Source: Jejuia sp049889775 (GTDB taxonomy: Bacteria; Bacteroidota; Bacteroidia; Flavobacteriales; Flavobacteriaceae). From it: 64,000 nucleotides of DNA. Under the pieces are notes generated by a model, which saw only the letters and a program-made list of their open reading frames with translations, did no database searches and was not told where the DNA came from. How positions within the stretch are numbered: position 1 is the stretch's first letter; every line of letters begins with the position of its first letter. The position numbers and the translations under genes are program-made. This document shows positions 45,370 through 53,800 of this stretch, piece by piece. The stretch is from the NCBI GenBank assembly GCA_049889775.1, contig JBMHCT010000013.1:1-64000 (forward strand). The letters run 5' to 3'.

Positions 45370-46065
45370 TTAAATGTTATTTAACGCATCAACCAATTGA
45401 GTTTTCTTATTTCTACTCAATGGTATTTCGTAAGCACCAACTTCAACATTCTTACTGTTAAATCTATCAATCTTATCAAGGTTAACAATATAAGATTTAT
45501 GGATTCTTAAGAATTTGTTTTCTGGTAATTCAGCTTCAAAAGCTTTCATTGTAGATAATACAACCAAACTCGTTTCTTCTGTAACAAGCTTTACATAATC
45601 TCCAAGGGCTTCAATCCATTTAATATCCTTAATATAAACTTTACGTTTTTTAAGGTTACTTTTCACAAAAATATGTTCACCTTCTTCTTCTTGGAAATCA
45701 AGGGTCAATTTGTGCTGCTCCAACGCTTTATCTACAGAGGTGTTAAAGCGTTCTTTTGTAATCGGCTTGTGCAAATAATCGGTAGCATCGTAATTAAATG
45801 CTTTAAATGCATATTCGGTTTTACCAGTTACAAAGATAATTTGGGGTTTCTTGTTTAATACGTCTAGAAGTTCAAATCCATTTAGTACTGGCATTTCAAT
45901 ATCTAAAAAGATTAAGTCTACTTGGTGCGTATTTAAACCATTTTTTGTTTCGAGTGCGCTACTGTATTCTGCAATTAAGTTTAGCGAAGGATGATTCTCC
46001 ACCAACTTAACTATAGAAAGACGTTGTATTGCAGAATCGTCTACTACTACACAGTTTAAAGTCAT
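45370..46065 (-). CDS. LytR/AlgR-family response regulator (REC + LytTR)
   Basis: 231 residues. Receiver domain 1-118 with VVDDSAIQR, phospho-acceptor Asp55 in LIFLDIEMP, and Thr/Lys switch residues in FVTGK and LHKPI. LytTR DNA-binding domain about 135-231 (FVKSNLKKRKVYIKDIKWIE, FLRIHKSYIVNLDKI, PLSRNKK). A sensor kinase (usually a 7TM or LytS-like protein) is not adjacent. It lies between priA and the ribosomal operon, a common flavobacterial arrangement. The regulon is unknown. Confidence 0.94.
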   Translation of the reverse strand: MTLNCVVVDDSAIQRLSIVKLVENHPSLNLIAEYSSALETKNGLNTHQVDLIFLDIEMPVLNGFELLDVLNKKPQIIFVTGKTEYAFKAFNYDATDYLHKPITKERFNTSVDKALEQHKLTLDFQEEEGEHIFVKSNLKKRKVYIKDIKWIEALGDYVKLVTEETSLVVLSTMKAFEAELPENKFLRIHKSYIVNLDKIDRFNSKNVEVGAYEIPLSRNKKTQLVDALNNI

Positions 46066-46226
46066 AACATTTTATATTATTTCGGTTAAGATATCGACAA
46101 TAGTACAACTTTTTCCGCTAAAAACCAAAAATCATCGGTAAAGTGTTTAATTTAACACAATATTAACAGTTTAAATCGCGCTGAAAAATATCATCAAATA
46201 TATATATTTTATCGTAATGTATATAG

Positions 46227-46257
46227 TTGTGTAATCGAGAATTATTAATTACTTTTG
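46227..46257 (+). promoter_or_regulatory. Promoter of the rpsF-rpsR-rplI operon
   Basis: TTG (46227-46229) and TACTTTTG (46250-46257), spaced by 20 bases, fit the flavobacterial consensus exactly. The rpsF ATG lies 31 bases after the -7 box. Confidence 0.82.
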
Positions 46258-46288
46258 CAGCCAATTTTTAATAATAAATTAGATTTTT

Positions 46289-46627
46289 ATGAATCATTAT
46301 GAAACTGTTTTCATCTTAAATCCCGTTTTATCTGAAGAACAGATAAAGGAAACAGTAAAGAAGTACGAAGATTTTCTTGTTTCTAACGGTGCTAAGATGA
46401 TATCCAAAGAAGATTGGGGGCTTAAAAAATTAGCTTACCCTATCCAGAACAAAAAAAGTGGTTTTTACCATTTGTTTGAGTACCAAGTTGCCGGAGAGGT
46501 AATTGAGACTTTAGAAGTTGAGTTTAGACGTGATGAGCGTTTTATGAGATACTTAACTGTGAAGTTAGACAAGCACGCTGTGGCTTGGGCAGAAAGAAGA
46601 AGAGAAAAACTTAAAACTAAAGCTTAA
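46289..46627 (+). CDS. rpsF: 30S ribosomal protein S6
   Basis: 112 residues, standard length. Starts MNHYETVFILNPVLSEEQ, continues with GLKKLAYPIQNKKSGFYHLF and the conserved RRDERFMRYLTVKLDKHA. It binds with S18 in the 30S platform. First gene of the S6-S18-L9 operon, two bases before rpsR, with an excellent promoter upstream. Confidence 0.98.
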   Translation: MNHYETVFILNPVLSEEQIKETVKKYEDFLVSNGAKMISKEDWGLKKLAYPIQNKKSGFYHLFEYQVAGEVIETLEVEFRRDERFMRYLTVKLDKHAVAWAERRREKLKTKA

Positions 46628-46629
46628 TT

Positions 46630-46926
46630 ATGGCATCTATAGATCAACAAGCAAAAGGAAAAAAAGACGGAGAAATTAGATATTTAACTCCGCTTAATAT
46701 AGAAACTAATAAGCAAAAGAAATACTGCCGTTTCAAAAAGTCTGGTATTAAATATATCGATTATAAAGATCCAGATTTCTTGTTAAAGTTTGTAAACGAG
46801 CAAGGTAAAATTTTACCAAGACGTTTAACAGGAACTTCTTTAAAATACCAAAGAAAAGTATCAGTTGCTGTAAAAAGAGCACGTCATTTAGCTTTAATGC
46901 CTTACGTAGCAGATTTATTAAAATAA
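46630..46926 (+). CDS. rpsR: 30S ribosomal protein S18
   Basis: 98 residues. Core YCRFKKSGIKYIDYKDPDFL, GKILPRRLTGTSLKYQRKVSVAVKRARHLALMPYV is unmistakable. It forms a heterodimer with S6. It lies two bases after rpsF and 13 before rplI, in one transcript. The N-terminal extension (MASIDQQAKGKKDGEIRYLT) is normal for Bacteroidota. Confidence 0.98.
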   Translation: MASIDQQAKGKKDGEIRYLTPLNIETNKQKKYCRFKKSGIKYIDYKDPDFLLKFVNEQGKILPRRLTGTSLKYQRKVSVAVKRARHLALMPYVADLLK

Positions 46927-46939
46927 AACAATCATAACA

Positions 46940-47392
46940 ATGGAACTTATATTAAAACAAGACGTTGAGAATTTAGGATTTAAAGACGACATTGTAACAG
47001 TTAAGAACGGTTATGGTAGAAATTTTTTAATTCCTCAAGGGCACGCTATTATAGCAACCCCTTCCGCTAAAAAAGTATTAGCGGAAAATTTGAAGCAAAG
47101 AGCATTTAAAGAGAAGAAAATAGTTGATGATGCAACTAAAACTGCCGAGGCGTTAAAAGCATTAGAAATTAAAATTGCTTCTAAAGTTGGGGCAGGAGAC
47201 AAGTTATTTGGTTCTGTAAACAATATTGATGTTGCTGCTGCTTTAGAAAAAGAAGGACACGAGATTGATAAAAAATTCATCTCTGTTGCTGGTGGAAATG
47301 TAAAACGTTTAGGGCAATACAATGCAACTGTTCGTTTACACAGAGAAGTAGTTGTAGAATTACCATTTGAAGTAGTAGCACAAGCTAACTAA
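46940..47392 (+). CDS. rplI: 50S ribosomal protein L9
   Basis: 150 residues with N-terminal domain MELILKQDVENLGFKDDIV, VKNGYGRNFLIPQGHAIIAT, a connecting helix and the C-terminal rRNA-binding domain (GAGDKLFGSVNNIDVAAAL, then VRLHREVVVELPFEVV). Last gene of the S6-S18-L9 operon; a strong terminator follows 24 bases after the stop. Confidence 0.98.
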   Translation: MELILKQDVENLGFKDDIVTVKNGYGRNFLIPQGHAIIATPSAKKVLAENLKQRAFKEKKIVDDATKTAEALKALEIKIASKVGAGDKLFGSVNNIDVAAALEKEGHEIDKKFISVAGGNVKRLGQYNATVRLHREVVVELPFEVVAQAN

Positions 47393-47416
47393 TTTCAAAA
47401 ATTCTGTATAAATTTG

Positions 47417-47448
47417 AAACCGTTTGGATTTACTCTAAACGGTTTTTT
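47417..47448 (+). terminator. Terminator of the S6-S18-L9 operon
   Basis: AAACCGTTT (47417-47425) pairs with AAACGGTTT (47437-47445) around an 11-base loop, followed by a T-tract. Confidence 0.92.
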
Positions 47449-47545
47449 AATTAAATTCATATTTGAAATGGTTGTTGGGCGAACTCAAAATTTATGGTTG
47501 AATGAATCCATTAGAAGGCGGACTCAATAAACACAGTTTGAAACC

Positions 47546-48436
47546 ATGAAAAACACAATAGTTTTTGTTTTCTTAATCTTTTGGTTTTCATGTAAAAATG
47601 AAAAACAGGCACAAGTTGAAGAAGTTAAGGTTGAAAAGGAGACTTTTACACCTTCAATGCTACTTAAAACATTCGCTTATAGTCCTGACGACACACCAAT
47701 AATTAGTGTGCATAGAGGCGGTAAAGGATTAGAGCATTATCCAGAAAACTGTTTGGAGACCTTAAAGTACATCAACGATAGTATAGATGCTATTTATGAA
47801 ATTGATGTCGCCCAAACTAAAGATGCTGTTTTGGTTCTAATGCATGATAATACGTTAGAAAGAACATCTACAGGTACCGGAAAAGTTACAGATTATACCT
47901 TTAAAGAGTTGCAACAGTTTACGTTGGAAGATGATTTTGGAAACGAAACCAATTTTAAAATTCCTCTATTTAAGGATGTTTTAACATGGGCAAGAGATAA
48001 TGCCGTGGTTTTGACGATAGACATTAAACGAAGCGTTGATGTTGAACAAGTAGTCGAATTAATCAGGGAGACCAACGCCCAGGATGTTTCTATAATAATT
48101 ACATACGATTTAAAGCCAGCAGAACGCGCCAACGCTTTGGCTCCGGAATTATTATTATCCGTTTCCGCGAGAAATGAAGAGGAGTTTAATTGGTTGCTGC
48201 ATTCAGGCATTCCAACGGAAAATATGATAGCATTTACCGGAACGCGTTTGTCTTCTAAAGCCCTATATTCTAAGATTCATGCAAACGGTATTAAAACCAT
48301 GTTAGGAACTTTAGGTAACTTAGATAAACGTGCAGAGGCTAGAGGGGATAAACTTTACCAAGATTGGATTAAAAAAGGAATAGATGTTATTGCTACCGAT
48401 AGACCGTTTCAGGTTGCCAATGCCATTTTTAAATAA
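47546..48436 (+). CDS. Lipoprotein glycerophosphodiester phosphodiesterase family protein
   Basis: 296 residues with a lipobox WFSC (Cys16). GDPD TIM-barrel motifs: ISVHRGGKGLEHYPENCLET, EIDVAQTKDAVLVLMHDNTLERTSTGTG (metal and catalytic His/Glu/Asp residues), LTIDIKR and VIATDRPF at the end. HRGG in place of the common HRG and the extension before the barrel are typical of the periplasmic lipoprotein branch. It probably releases glycerol-3-phosphate or an analogue from glycerophosphodiesters in the periplasm, a phosphate- and carbon-scavenging role. It starts about 100 bases after the ribosomal terminator. Confidence 0.92.
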   Translation: MKNTIVFVFLIFWFSCKNEKQAQVEEVKVEKETFTPSMLLKTFAYSPDDTPIISVHRGGKGLEHYPENCLETLKYINDSIDAIYEIDVAQTKDAVLVLMHDNTLERTSTGTGKVTDYTFKELQQFTLEDDFGNETNFKIPLFKDVLTWARDNAVVLTIDIKRSVDVEQVVELIRETNAQDVSIIITYDLKPAERANALAPELLLSVSARNEEEFNWLLHSGIPTENMIAFTGTRLSSKALYSKIHANGIKTMLGTLGNLDKRAEARGDKLYQDWIKKGIDVIATDRPFQVANAIFK

Positions 48437-48490
48437 AATATAAAGTACAAAGCAAATAGGTGCTCCTAATAGGAGATATTACATGGGCTT

Positions 48491-48961
48491 ATGAAGTATA
48501 GAAGACTTACAAAAGAACAATTTGAAGAATTACACCAAGAGTTTATTAATTTTCTGGCAACACAATCTGTTACTGCGGAGGAGTGGGCAAACTTAAAAGT
48601 AAACAAACCCGAAGTTGCAGAAATGGAATTGGATGTATTTAGCGATTTAATTTGGGAAGGTGTTTTAAACAAAGCCCAATATTTAGAGCACTTTGCACCA
48701 CAGCATATGTATCTATTTCATTTAGGTGAAACGCAAATGCACGCTATTGTAGTGAATGTAAAAAACGAAGCTGTCGATATCACTACGAAAGAAGGCTACA
48801 ATTGGTTACGAGCAAATTTAATGGACAACAGTGTTGAGTTTTTACAAGCCGATAAGGACTACAGCGAAGATAAAAACCTAGACAAGTTCAAAATGATAGA
48901 ACAAGGCGCATCCATTACCAAAGGCGAATTGTATCATTATTTTGATAATTTGATAAACTAA
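48491..48961 (+). CDS. Conserved flavobacterial protein of unknown function (DUF6495-like)
   Basis: 156 residues, acidic, no signal peptide or membrane segment. It begins MKYRRLTKEQFEELHQEFIN, then SVTAEEWANLKVNKPEVAEM and VFSDLIWEGVL, with a C-terminal segment ending GELYHYFDNLIN. The pattern is familiar from many flavobacteria (DUF6495, from memory), without known function. It lies between the GDPD gene (54 bases) and a palindromic repeat that begins at its stop codon. Confidence 0.8.
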   Translation: MKYRRLTKEQFEELHQEFINFLATQSVTAEEWANLKVNKPEVAEMELDVFSDLIWEGVLNKAQYLEHFAPQHMYLFHLGETQMHAIVVNVKNEAVDITTKEGYNWLRANLMDNSVEFLQADKDYSEDKNLDKFKMIEQGASITKGELYHYFDNLIN

Positions 48962-49046
48962 CGTCATTACGAGGAGGAACGACGAAGTAATCTGTTGCAT
49001 TAATAAGATTGCTTCGCTTTTTCCATCAAAAAGCTCGCAATGACGT
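48961..49046. repeat. REP-like palindromic intergenic repeat
   Basis: Long imperfect palindrome starting at the stop codon of the preceding gene: ACGTCATTACGAG (48961-48973) pairs with CTCGCAATGACGT (49034-49046) with one mismatch, and the inner GAAGTAATCT pairs with AGATTGCTTC. This 'GTCATTGCGAGG...AGCAATC' type of repeat is common between genes in Bacteroidota. A fragment of similar sequence (AACGAGGAATCTA) follows at about 49090. Confidence 0.8.
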
Positions 49047-49056
49047 ATTCATTAAT

Positions 49057-49137
49057 TATTTTTGCGCAAAGTTTGTTAATCCGCGCTTAACGAGGAATCT
49101 ACTTTAAAATTTAAAAAAAGATACCTGCTTTAGCAGG
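49057..49137 (+). promoter_or_regulatory. hisS promoter -7 box and leader hairpin
   Basis: TATTTTTG (49057-49064) is a perfect -7 box without a clear -33 TTG. The resulting leader of about 75 bases carries CCTGC-TTTA-GCAGG (49124-49137), a hairpin ending seven bases before the hisS ATG, where it could mask the ribosome entry site. Confidence 0.5.
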
Positions 49138-49144
49138 CAACAAT

Positions 49145-50803
49145 ATGTCACAAAAACCAAGCATCCCAAAAGGAACAAGAGATTTTAATCCAGAACAAGT
49201 AGCAAAACGAAACTATATTTTTAATACAATTCGTGATGCTTTTGAAACCTTTGGATTCCAACCCATAGAAACCCCAAGTTTTGAAAATTCCGAAACCTTA
49301 ATGGGTAAATATGGCGATGAGGGGGATCGTTTGATTTTTAAGATTTTAAATTCTGGGGATTATTTTGATAAGGTTAAAAATGGAATAATGAGTGGGATTC
49401 GTGCGGGAGAGTTATTTTATCGTAACCTTTCTGCTGATCGCATATCAAGTGTGAATTGGCTATATAGGGAATCAAGGCAAAGTTTGGTTGATGAATTTGT
49501 GATGTCAGCTAAACATAGAGGCAAAAATGCCATAAAAAACCTGCCAGCTAATGATGTTTTAGATAAAATACTTTCTGATATTCATCATTTATATAAAGCT
49601 TCAAATTTTTCTCCTACAGATAAAGATCGTCAAAAAATCTTTGCAAATATTTATGCAGATGCTTTCTTAAATATAAAATCAGGGAGCATAACACCAGATA
49701 TCTCTGAGAAAGCCCTCCGTTACGATCTTACTGTACCCTTCGCACGTTACGTAGTACAACACCAAAACGAGATAGAGTTCCCTTTTAAACGGTACCAAAT
49801 ACAGGCCGTTTGGCGCGCCGATAGGCCACAAAAAGGACGTTTTAGAGAGTTTTACCAATGTGATGCAGATGTTGTTGGAAGCGATTCACTTTGGCAAGAA
49901 GTAGAGTTTATTCAGTTATATGATAAAGTATTTTCAACCTTAAACTTAGAAGGTGTTACCATAAAAATCAATAACAGAAAAATTTTGTCAGGTATTGCCG
50001 AGGTTATTGGTGCTAGCGATAAATTAATTGATTTCACGGTTGCTCTTGATAAATTGGACAAAATAGGAGAGGAGAAGGTGAAGCAGGAAATGTTAGATAA
50101 AGACATTCCGCAATCAGGTATTGATAAGTTGCAACCTTTGTTTTCACTATCTGGAGAATTTGAATCTCAAATTTCAAGTTTAAAAGATATTCTTTCTACT
50201 TCAGAAGAAGGGAAAAAGGGCATAGCGGAACTGGAATTTATAAATAATGCCATAACTGAATTAGGATTAAACACAGCCAAATTACAGTTAGATGTGACTT
50301 TAGCTCGCGGTTTAAATTATTACACAGGCGCTATTTTTGAAGTAGCTGCTCCAGCGCATGTAAAAATGGGCTCTATTGGTGGCGGTGGTCGCTACGATGA
50401 TCTAACTGGAATTTTTGGAATGAAAGATATGAGTGGTGTTGGTATTAGTTTTGGTTTAGATCGTATTTATTTGGTTTTGGAAGAATTGAATCTATTCCCT
50501 AAAACTGTCAACAACAATGTTGAGGTATTGTTCATCAATTTTGGCGATAAAGAGGCCTTGTTTAGCTTAAAAGCCATTAAGCGGTTACGTGAACAAGGGA
50601 TAAATGCCGAATTATACCCCGATGCCGCTAAAATGAAAAAACAAATGACGCATGCCAATAGAAGGGCTATTCCTTTCGTGGTTTTGGTAGGAGAAGAAGA
50701 AATGAATGCCAATGTCTACACCCTAAAACAAATGAAAACGGGAACTCAAGAAAAAGTATCATTTGAGGAGTTAGTAACAATAATAAAAAAGTCCCGAACA
50801 TAA
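49145..50803 (+). CDS. hisS: Histidyl-tRNA synthetase with an atypical internal insertion
   Basis: Class II synthetase charging tRNA-His. 552 residues against about 455 usual. Normal parts: SIPKGTRDFNPEQ, KYGDEGDRLIFKILNSGDY (motif 1 area), SEKALRYDLTVPFARYV, FPFKRYQIQAVWRADRPQKGRFREFYQCD (motif 2), LARGLNYYTGAIFE, GGGRYDDLTG, GVGISFGLDRIY (motif 3) and the C-terminal anticodon-binding domain. Between GDYFDKVK (about 78) and SITPDISEKALRYD (about 181) about 100 extra residues are inserted in frame (ELFYRNLSADRISSVNWLYR, HHLYKASNFSPTDKDRQKIF and neighbours). Catalytic motifs are intact, so the enzyme is probably active. It is the only hisS visible. Confidence 0.95.
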   Translation: MSQKPSIPKGTRDFNPEQVAKRNYIFNTIRDAFETFGFQPIETPSFENSETLMGKYGDEGDRLIFKILNSGDYFDKVKNGIMSGIRAGELFYRNLSADRISSVNWLYRESRQSLVDEFVMSAKHRGKNAIKNLPANDVLDKILSDIHHLYKASNFSPTDKDRQKIFANIYADAFLNIKSGSITPDISEKALRYDLTVPFARYVVQHQNEIEFPFKRYQIQAVWRADRPQKGRFREFYQCDADVVGSDSLWQEVEFIQLYDKVFSTLNLEGVTIKINNRKILSGIAEVIGASDKLIDFTVALDKLDKIGEEKVKQEMLDKDIPQSGIDKLQPLFSLSGEFESQISSLKDILSTSEEGKKGIAELEFINNAITELGLNTAKLQLDVTLARGLNYYTGAIFEVAAPAHVKMGSIGGGGRYDDLTGIFGMKDMSGVGISFGLDRIYLVLEELNLFPKTVNNNVEVLFINFGDKEALFSLKAIKRLREQGINAELYPDAAKMKKQMTHANRRAIPFVVLVGEEEMNANVYTLKQMKTGTQEKVSFEELVTIIKKSRT

Positions 50804-50814
50804 TATTCAGGACT
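50784..50814 (-). terminator. Terminator of the T9SS protein gene
   Basis: On the minus strand AGTCCTGAA pairs with TTCGGGACT (one G-T pair) around a 7-base loop and is followed by TTTTTTATT. It overlaps the 3' end of hisS and lies about 60 bases beyond the stop of the minus-strand gene. Confidence 0.8.
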
Positions 50815-50873
50815 CGGAGTAATAGCTAATTGAAATTTTTATTTGGGTTATATTATGTGACTAATTCAAATAA

Positions 50874-53800
50874 CTATTGTACTAATACTTTTTTAGAGAT
50901 TACACCGTACTCGGTTTCTATTTTAATAATGTAATTTCCAGTGGCAATTTTTGTTGCCTTATAATTAATATTTGTTTCATTAGAATTTACATCCAAACTA
51001 AATAAGGATTGCCCAAGTATACTAAACATTTCTATTACCTTTATGTTTTTTGCAGTAGGGTTATTAATGACAATAGTTTCATTTTCATTAGAGTAAAATA
51101 TCTCAATATTATTAGAATCTATTATATCTGAAGTACTTAACGTCTGTGATTTCGCAAAAGTAATTTCGAAACGATTTAAATAAGAACCAGCAGGCACGTT
51201 TATGCTATAATCACTTTCCCTTAAATCATGATAGATATCCAGTTCCTTATCATGTAGATAAATGTCTTTGTCAGATGGGAAGTTCTCAAGTTTATCAATG
51301 GTAATTAGGTTTTGGCCATCCGTTTTTGTATGGATCCCAAAAGGAATAACTATAGTAGCATCAAAAGTATCAATGCCCTGTATGGTATATTTCTTATCAT
51401 CAATAAGCCAATACATATCATCCATTTGTTCGTCAATATGTGGTGCATCAAACCCCCAATCATAGTCTTCGGAGGCTAAAGAATCTACCGTAGCCAGTAA
51501 TTGTCTGTGAATACCATTTACAGAATTAAAACCTAGTCTTAATTTAATTCTTGTGTCCAGTTCTTTTGACGAATTCGAAGCGGTTTTCTTAGTGTTTCCT
51601 GTTTTTACGAATAATGAATTTGTCCCATCTTCAGTCTGGAACACCCGTTGCCCGTTATTAAATTGTATAGTTCCAGAAGATTCTCCGGTAACAAAAAAGC
51701 CTTGTGCTACAGGAATATAGCGTCCAGGTAGTTTTGTTGGAACACCTCCTGTACCTACATCGGGATCGTTTGTGCCCTTAGAAGCCGCTGGAGTACTCCC
51801 TGATAGAGAATATGTGGCATAACCACCTTGATATTCTCTCAACAGGTGAGATCCACCACCCCAATGTTCCCAAAAGTAAAGCGTTCCGTTTATAGTAGGT
51901 CCCACGTCTACACTGTCAATTACGGGGCCGTTATCCAAAATAAATTGATGTGCATCAATAGCGGAAGGATATGGATTGCCTACTAGATAATCATTACCAG
52001 CGCTAATGCTTAAATTAATGTCGCCGTTGTTAGGCTTTCCTTCTAAAACATAATTTTGATCTGTTGAAATGCCTCCACTACCAGGACCTTTCATTGTGAA
52101 ACCTTCTCCAGGTAAAATACTGCCTGTACTTCTAGCATGCTGCCATTGGGAATAACTTCCACTTGTCTTATTGCTAAATTTCCAAATCCAATAATCTGCC
52201 AAGGTTAATGGAGATGCTGAACCATCATAACCAGAACTTGTGAAAGTTACATTTGTAAAGATATCTGCTGCAGTAAATGCATTATTGTTAGTTGTTCCAT
52301 TAGAAAGTCCAACGGGAGAAGACCAATAATTATAGGTGTATGTATCCGCGGTACCTTGTTGATCTTTCTCTAAAGTTCCAGAACTGGTAGGATCCAGATA
52401 ACTTTCTTCACCTTGTACCAATTGCGATTCGCCCTCTAAATCAATTTTACCATCCAGTTTTAAATACCAACTTACATTCAGTTCAGAGTCATTTCCAACG
52501 GTTAAAACTATAGGATTAGAAGTGCTAGCATCAGTAGCATCCACAATTAATGCCAAATGCTTCTGCGTAGAGTTATAGTGTGTGTTTTCATTTTGAATTT
52601 TTACAATGGACCAGTCGTAAGTAATGGCATCATTTCCATTAACACCATCTCCAGATACATCAACCGCTGTTGGTAAATCTCCATCTGAATGTGTAGTAAA
52701 TGGAAGAGGAGCGGTTTGCTTATCAATCGTTTTTACGTTATAAATTTTTGTTCCAGAATCTGTATCGATAGAAGTAGTCGATACATCATCAATAATATCA
52801 TCTTTATAGGTGTCCATTCTATAATAACGTACTAAATTCGACCAAGGTAATGGCGTTTCGGTACTAGGGCTTACAAAATCTGTAATATCTCTTGGGATTT
52901 CAACGCCTTTTACATTTCCAGCGTTTTCCTCTATTTCTTGGTAAATCATTTTTCGCAACTCGTTGGCTGATAATGCTTTATTAAAAACCCGTACTTCATC
53001 TAAACACCCGTGGAAGTATTTATCACTGGTATCTGGGGCTCTACCCAAGGTGAAACTTGAGCTATCAGAATTGAGTGCACCAGAAATTGCAGTGGTGGAT
53101 ACTTGTTCGCCATTAACATATAGTGCCATAAGACTATTAGAACTGCTATAAGTAGCAGCAATATGAACCCAATAATTAGTAGTTAAAGCGCTACTGCTTT
53201 TTACTGTTTTTGAATCTGCATACGCACTTACTGTTTTATCTGTATTTAACTTTAAGTAAAACTCATCTTGCCCCATGATAAACTGTTCTCCTGTTGATGA
53301 TGGATCAATTTTTAACCAAGTCATTAATGAGGCCCCAGACCATTCATCAATTACAGTAGATTCATCCGCATAATCATTTCTGCCATCAAAATAGAGTAGA
53401 AACTTATCATTAAGATCTCTAGGAGATCCAAACACAGCATCATTCGTATCAAATAAATCTAAAATTCCATCACCTTCAGTATCGCTTGTGTCATCAATTA
53501 TTCCATCGTTATTCCCATCAAGACTGGCATATAGGGTATGTGATATATCATAGGTTGATCCATCTGAAGTAGTATCTAAATAATCTGGTGTGCCGTCATT
53601 ATCAGTATCTACAACGTAATATTCCCAACCTGTACCTGTTGTACCTTGATTGGAGTTGCCAAAACCAGTGGACATAGAACTTCCTTCAAAAAAATCATAT
53701 AAATCTAAAATACCATCTGTAAAATACTCTATGGTGCCATCGGAGTTAATATCTGTTTCTCGAACGGTATCTGTGTCTGTTCCATCACCTACACCATCAC

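Noticed and set aside
46258..46288. S6:S18 autoregulatory leader before rpsF
   Set aside because: The leader after the mapped promoter box is too short and no matching structure was seen.
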